6,979 nucleotides of DNA from Chloroflexota bacterium (GTDB lineage: Bacteria; Chloroflexota; Anaerolineae; Anaerolineales; UBA4823): NCBI GenBank assembly GCA_030636125.1, contig DAOVXM010000134.1:1-6979 (forward strand). The letters are read 5' to 3'. A program made the position numbers and the translations under genes. The first letter of the stretch is position 1; every line of letters begins with the position of its first letter. Below, piece after piece: positions 4,953-6,979 of this stretch. The notes under the pieces were generated by a model that saw only the letters and a list, made by a program, of their open reading frames with translations, was not told where the DNA came from and ran no database searches.

Positions 4953-6624
4953 TTTGCATCTCCTCCAAGTATTTATGTTTATTTGATAGGTGAGCGATTT
5001 TTCCACTGCTTGTTTTTAAAAGCCAGCCTCTATTAACAACTTGAACATAGCGTAGAGCAACGTCCGAATTTTGGGTGATATGTTTGCGTATCTCATCGGC
5101 GATATTTAATCGTTCCTCTTGATCTACAAGATTTGATTCCGCTATGACGACAACATCCTCCGTGCCAATCTGTTCGTTAAAGACTCCAAAAGCAACAACA
5201 CGGCCAGGATATACGCCAGTTATCTCTTCTGCCAACCGTTCAATGTCTTGGGGATAGATGTTTTTTCCGCCAACAATGATCAGATCTTTTTTACGCCCTG
5301 TAATATACAGCTCTCCATTAGCCAAATATCCCAGATCGCCTGTCAGGTACCAGCCATCAAGAAAAGCTTTTTGTGTAAGATTGGGCCGATTATAGTATCC
5401 TGTGAGCATACAGTCGCTTTTTATAGCGATTTCACCAATGTGACGTTCCGGCAAATTTTTACCCTTACTGTCCAGCACACGGAGATTTGTATTTGCAATG
5501 GTGCGACCCGCCGAAACCATTTTTACAGCTTTGTGGTTGTTTGGGGACGGTACCGCGATTTGATGGGATATCAAGGCTTCTTGACTAACAATATCTGTTG
5601 TAATCGGTGTATCAATCCCTCCCTGAGTAACTGCGAAGACGTTTTCAGCCATTGCGTAACTGCTTGCAAGAGCTTCCTTTCGTAAACCGTATGGCGAAAA
5701 GCGCTCAAGGAACATTTTGTGACTATTCCAGTGTATAGGTTCGGAACAATTAATTACAGCTCTCCAAGATGTTAAATTGACACTTTGAAGATCTTTTTCT
5801 CGTATTTTTTGAGCACAGAAATTGTATGCAAAATTGGGTAGCCAGCTTAGGGTGCCCTTATGATCGGAAATTGCTCGCATGAGTTTATGGGGAGCGCGAA
5901 TCCAATCAAATGGGGATAAAAGCACCAATGGAATCCGGCTTAGAACAGGCAAGATAAATCCAGCAATCAAACCCATATCGTGATATAACGGCAACCAACT
6001 GACGATGACGTCACTATCTCTCACATCAAGTGCGCCGCGATAACTTTCCAGTTGATTAAATATCGCACGGTGAGATAGTGCTACACCCTTTTGTAAACCG
6101 GTGGTTCCTGATGAGTGCTGTAATAGGACGATATCATCTGGTGCAAATCTTTTTTCTTGAATATGATCAGGCTCAAGATCGCTTTCTAAAATAATCTCCG
6201 ATGAGATCAGAACCGATCTTACCGATGTCGTGTCATTGATTGCTAGGCTGACTTCGTCCATAAACTCCCGGTCCGTGATCACTACGCTGGGAGCGGTAAC
6301 CATAAAAAGTGACTGGAGGGATTGATGGTAGTGCTCCGGGGATAACTTTTCGGTGAGAAATGGCATGATCGATGGAATGGCACCGTGGAGTATAGACCCA
6401 AAGAATGCGTAGATCAGGTCTTCACCATGGTCAAGGATTAAGATCACCACTTCACCAGGCTGAACTTTCGCCTGATCAAGCGCCCGGGCATAGCCCGCGG
6501 CACCTCGAAAAAGCTGGCGGTAAGTTACTGGTTTATCAGGTTTGTGGTTGAATAACAGATGGATCGCAACCTGCTCAGGAACCTCCTGGTAAGTTTTGAT
6601 CAGTTCCTGGGGGAATGTATTCAT
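4945..6624 (-). CDS. fatty-acyl-AMP ligase (FAAL-like, ANL superfamily)
   Basis: This complete 559-residue adenylating enzyme would activate a carboxylic acid, probably a fatty acid, as acyl-AMP and pass it to an acyl carrier protein. Motif A3 is SSGTTGLQKG at 171-180. WLPLYHDMGL (210-219) is a FAAL-like signature. A5 is SSYAMAE at 321-327. The region 333-370, which leads to MVSAGR, looks like the insertion typical of FAALs. WYLTGD with D430 binds the ribose, and GRKKDLIIVGGKNIYPQDIE (443-462) spans the hinge and A8. The A10 lysine is K542 in TSSGKI. The C-terminal subdomain is complete. The ACP gene ends only 2 nt before this start, and no ribosome binding site is obvious, so translation is probably coupled to the ACP gene. 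Its TGA overlaps the SDR start. An acyl-CoA ligase activity is the alternative, but the adjacent ACP favours acyl-ACP formation. Confidence 0.92.
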   Translation of the reverse strand: MNTFPQELIKTYQEVPEQVAIHLLFNHKPDKPVTYRQLFRGAAGYARALDQAKVQPGEVVILILDHGEDLIYAFFGSILHGAIPSIMPFLTEKLSPEHYHQSLQSLFMVTAPSVVITDREFMDEVSLAINDTTSVRSVLISSEIILESDLEPDHIQEKRFAPDDIVLLQHSSGTTGLQKGVALSHRAIFNQLESYRGALDVRDSDVIVSWLPLYHDMGLIAGFILPVLSRIPLVLLSPFDWIRAPHKLMRAISDHKGTLSWLPNFAYNFCAQKIREKDLQSVNLTSWRAVINCSEPIHWNSHKMFLERFSPYGLRKEALASSYAMAENVFAVTQGGIDTPITTDIVSQEALISHQIAVPSPNNHKAVKMVSAGRTIANTNLRVLDSKGKNLPERHIGEIAIKSDCMLTGYYNRPNLTQKAFLDGWYLTGDLGYLANGELYITGRKKDLIIVGGKNIYPQDIERLAEEITGVYPGRVVAFGVFNEQIGTEDVVVIAESNLVDQEERLNIADEIRKHITQNSDVALRYVQVVNRGWLLKTSSGKIAHLSNKHKYLEEMQNV

Positions 6625-6626
6625 AT

Positions 6627-6878
6627 TTATAATGATTGGCGTTCGTGGATAATGGATGCCAAGTCTTTTAGCGTATCAAAGGTATCAGCGTTTAGCTCAG
6701 TATCGTCAATATGAACGCCAAATGTATCTTCAATATAAAGCGCCATATCAACAAGGCTAAATGAATCGATCAAACCGCTAGAAATCAACGGTTCATCAGC
6801 CGATATTTGCCTGTTTGGTTGTTTCAGAATTTGTGCTGCGATGTATTGAGAGAGCTTATTGATGGTGTTGTCATCCAT
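6627..6878 (-). CDS. acyl carrier protein
   Basis: This 83-residue protein has the four-helix acyl/peptidyl carrier fold. The phosphopantetheine attachment site is S39 in GLIDSFSL (35-42). The downstream helix contains the acidic stretch YIEDTFGVHIDDTEL, as expected for an ACP recognised through negative charges. It is a stand-alone carrier and not obviously the housekeeping fatty-acid ACP, whose site normally reads DSLDxxE. Its stop is 2 nt from the start of the acyl-AMP ligase, its likely loading partner. The ATG at 6878 has a modest AGGGA about 10 nt upstream. A weak promoter-like pair (TTGAGG at 6918-6923, GATAAA at 6896-6901, spacer 16) lies before it on the minus strand, but the operon may equally begin outside the window. 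Confidence 0.93.
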   Translation of the reverse strand: MDDNTINKLSQYIAAQILKQPNRQISADEPLISSGLIDSFSLVDMALYIEDTFGVHIDDTELNADTFDTLKDLASIIHERQSL

Positions 6879-6979
6879 TATTTGTGATTCCCTGTTTTAT
6901 CAAAAATGGTTGGATTTCCTCAATCTCTGGTCCCGCTACCTTATGCTATTTGGGAGCTGAAGATTCTTGCCAAACAGCA
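6879..6979. other. sequence upstream of the ACP gene at the window edge
   Basis: No complete gene is present. On the minus strand one frame is open for 24 codons (from the TAG at 6946-6948 to a TGA at 6871-6873) and reads like protein (GPEIEEIQPFLIKQG). It would overlap the ACP start by 8 nt, as the ligase and SDR genes overlap. It could be the 3' end of a further operon gene, broken by a TAG or a frameshift, or simply chance. The weak promoter-like pair is described under the ACP gene. Confidence 0.3.

Noticed and set aside
4953..5006. Longer N-terminus for the SDR
   Set aside because: The extra 18 residues lie within the ligase gene. The ATG at 4952 has a strong GGAGGAG site and starts right before the first beta strand.
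5248..5685. Plus-strand open frame opposite the acyl-AMP ligase
   Set aside because: It is antisense to conserved A5-A8 motifs, has no family resemblance and no ribosome binding site.

Overview
The window looks like bacterial chromosome of moderate GC content, most likely from a member of the Chloroflexota (Anaerolineae-like). This is a judgement from protein style: the M20 dipeptidase, the short cyclophilin, and the MshA-like GT4 enzyme outside a mycothiol locus. It uses TTG as well as ATG starts. No 16S rRNA or other firm taxonomic marker is present. I see no integrase, transposase, CRISPR array or phage gene.

Left block (1-2870, all minus strand). Read in the direction of transcription it holds tRNA-Thr(CGT), uridine kinase (udk), a cytosolic cyclophilin-type peptidyl-prolyl isomerase, a VTT/DedA-type membrane protein, and the N-terminal 248 residues of an M20 metallopeptidase that runs off the left edge. 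Two hairpin terminators divide the block. One lies between tRNA-Thr and udk, the other between the cyclophilin and VTT genes. udk appears to have its own -10 box placed so that its mRNA would be leaderless.

Middle (2871-4218). A divergent intergenic region carries a very good promoter for tRNA-Thr. The only plus-strand gene follows: a GT-B glycosyltransferase of family GT4 that keeps the motif set of MshA-like (inositol-phosphate) glycosyltransferases. It starts at a TTG behind a strong ribosome binding site.

Right block (4228-6979, minus strand). A tightly packed operon encodes an acyl carrier protein, a fatty-acyl-AMP ligase (FAAL-like) and a short-chain dehydrogenase/reductase (SDR). The ACP stop is 2 nt from the ligase start, and the ligase and SDR genes overlap by 8 nt. 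The ligase would activate a fatty acid and load it on the adjacent ACP. The SDR could act on that acyl chain or on an unrelated substrate.

The most notable observation is that the SDR gene is broken by an exact tandem duplication of 8 bp. Removing one copy restores a normal 238-residue SDR ending in a typical SDR C-terminus. The frame therefore broke recently, or reversibly, or through an assembly error. The restored SDR would stop only 9 bp from the end of the convergent glycosyltransferase gene.
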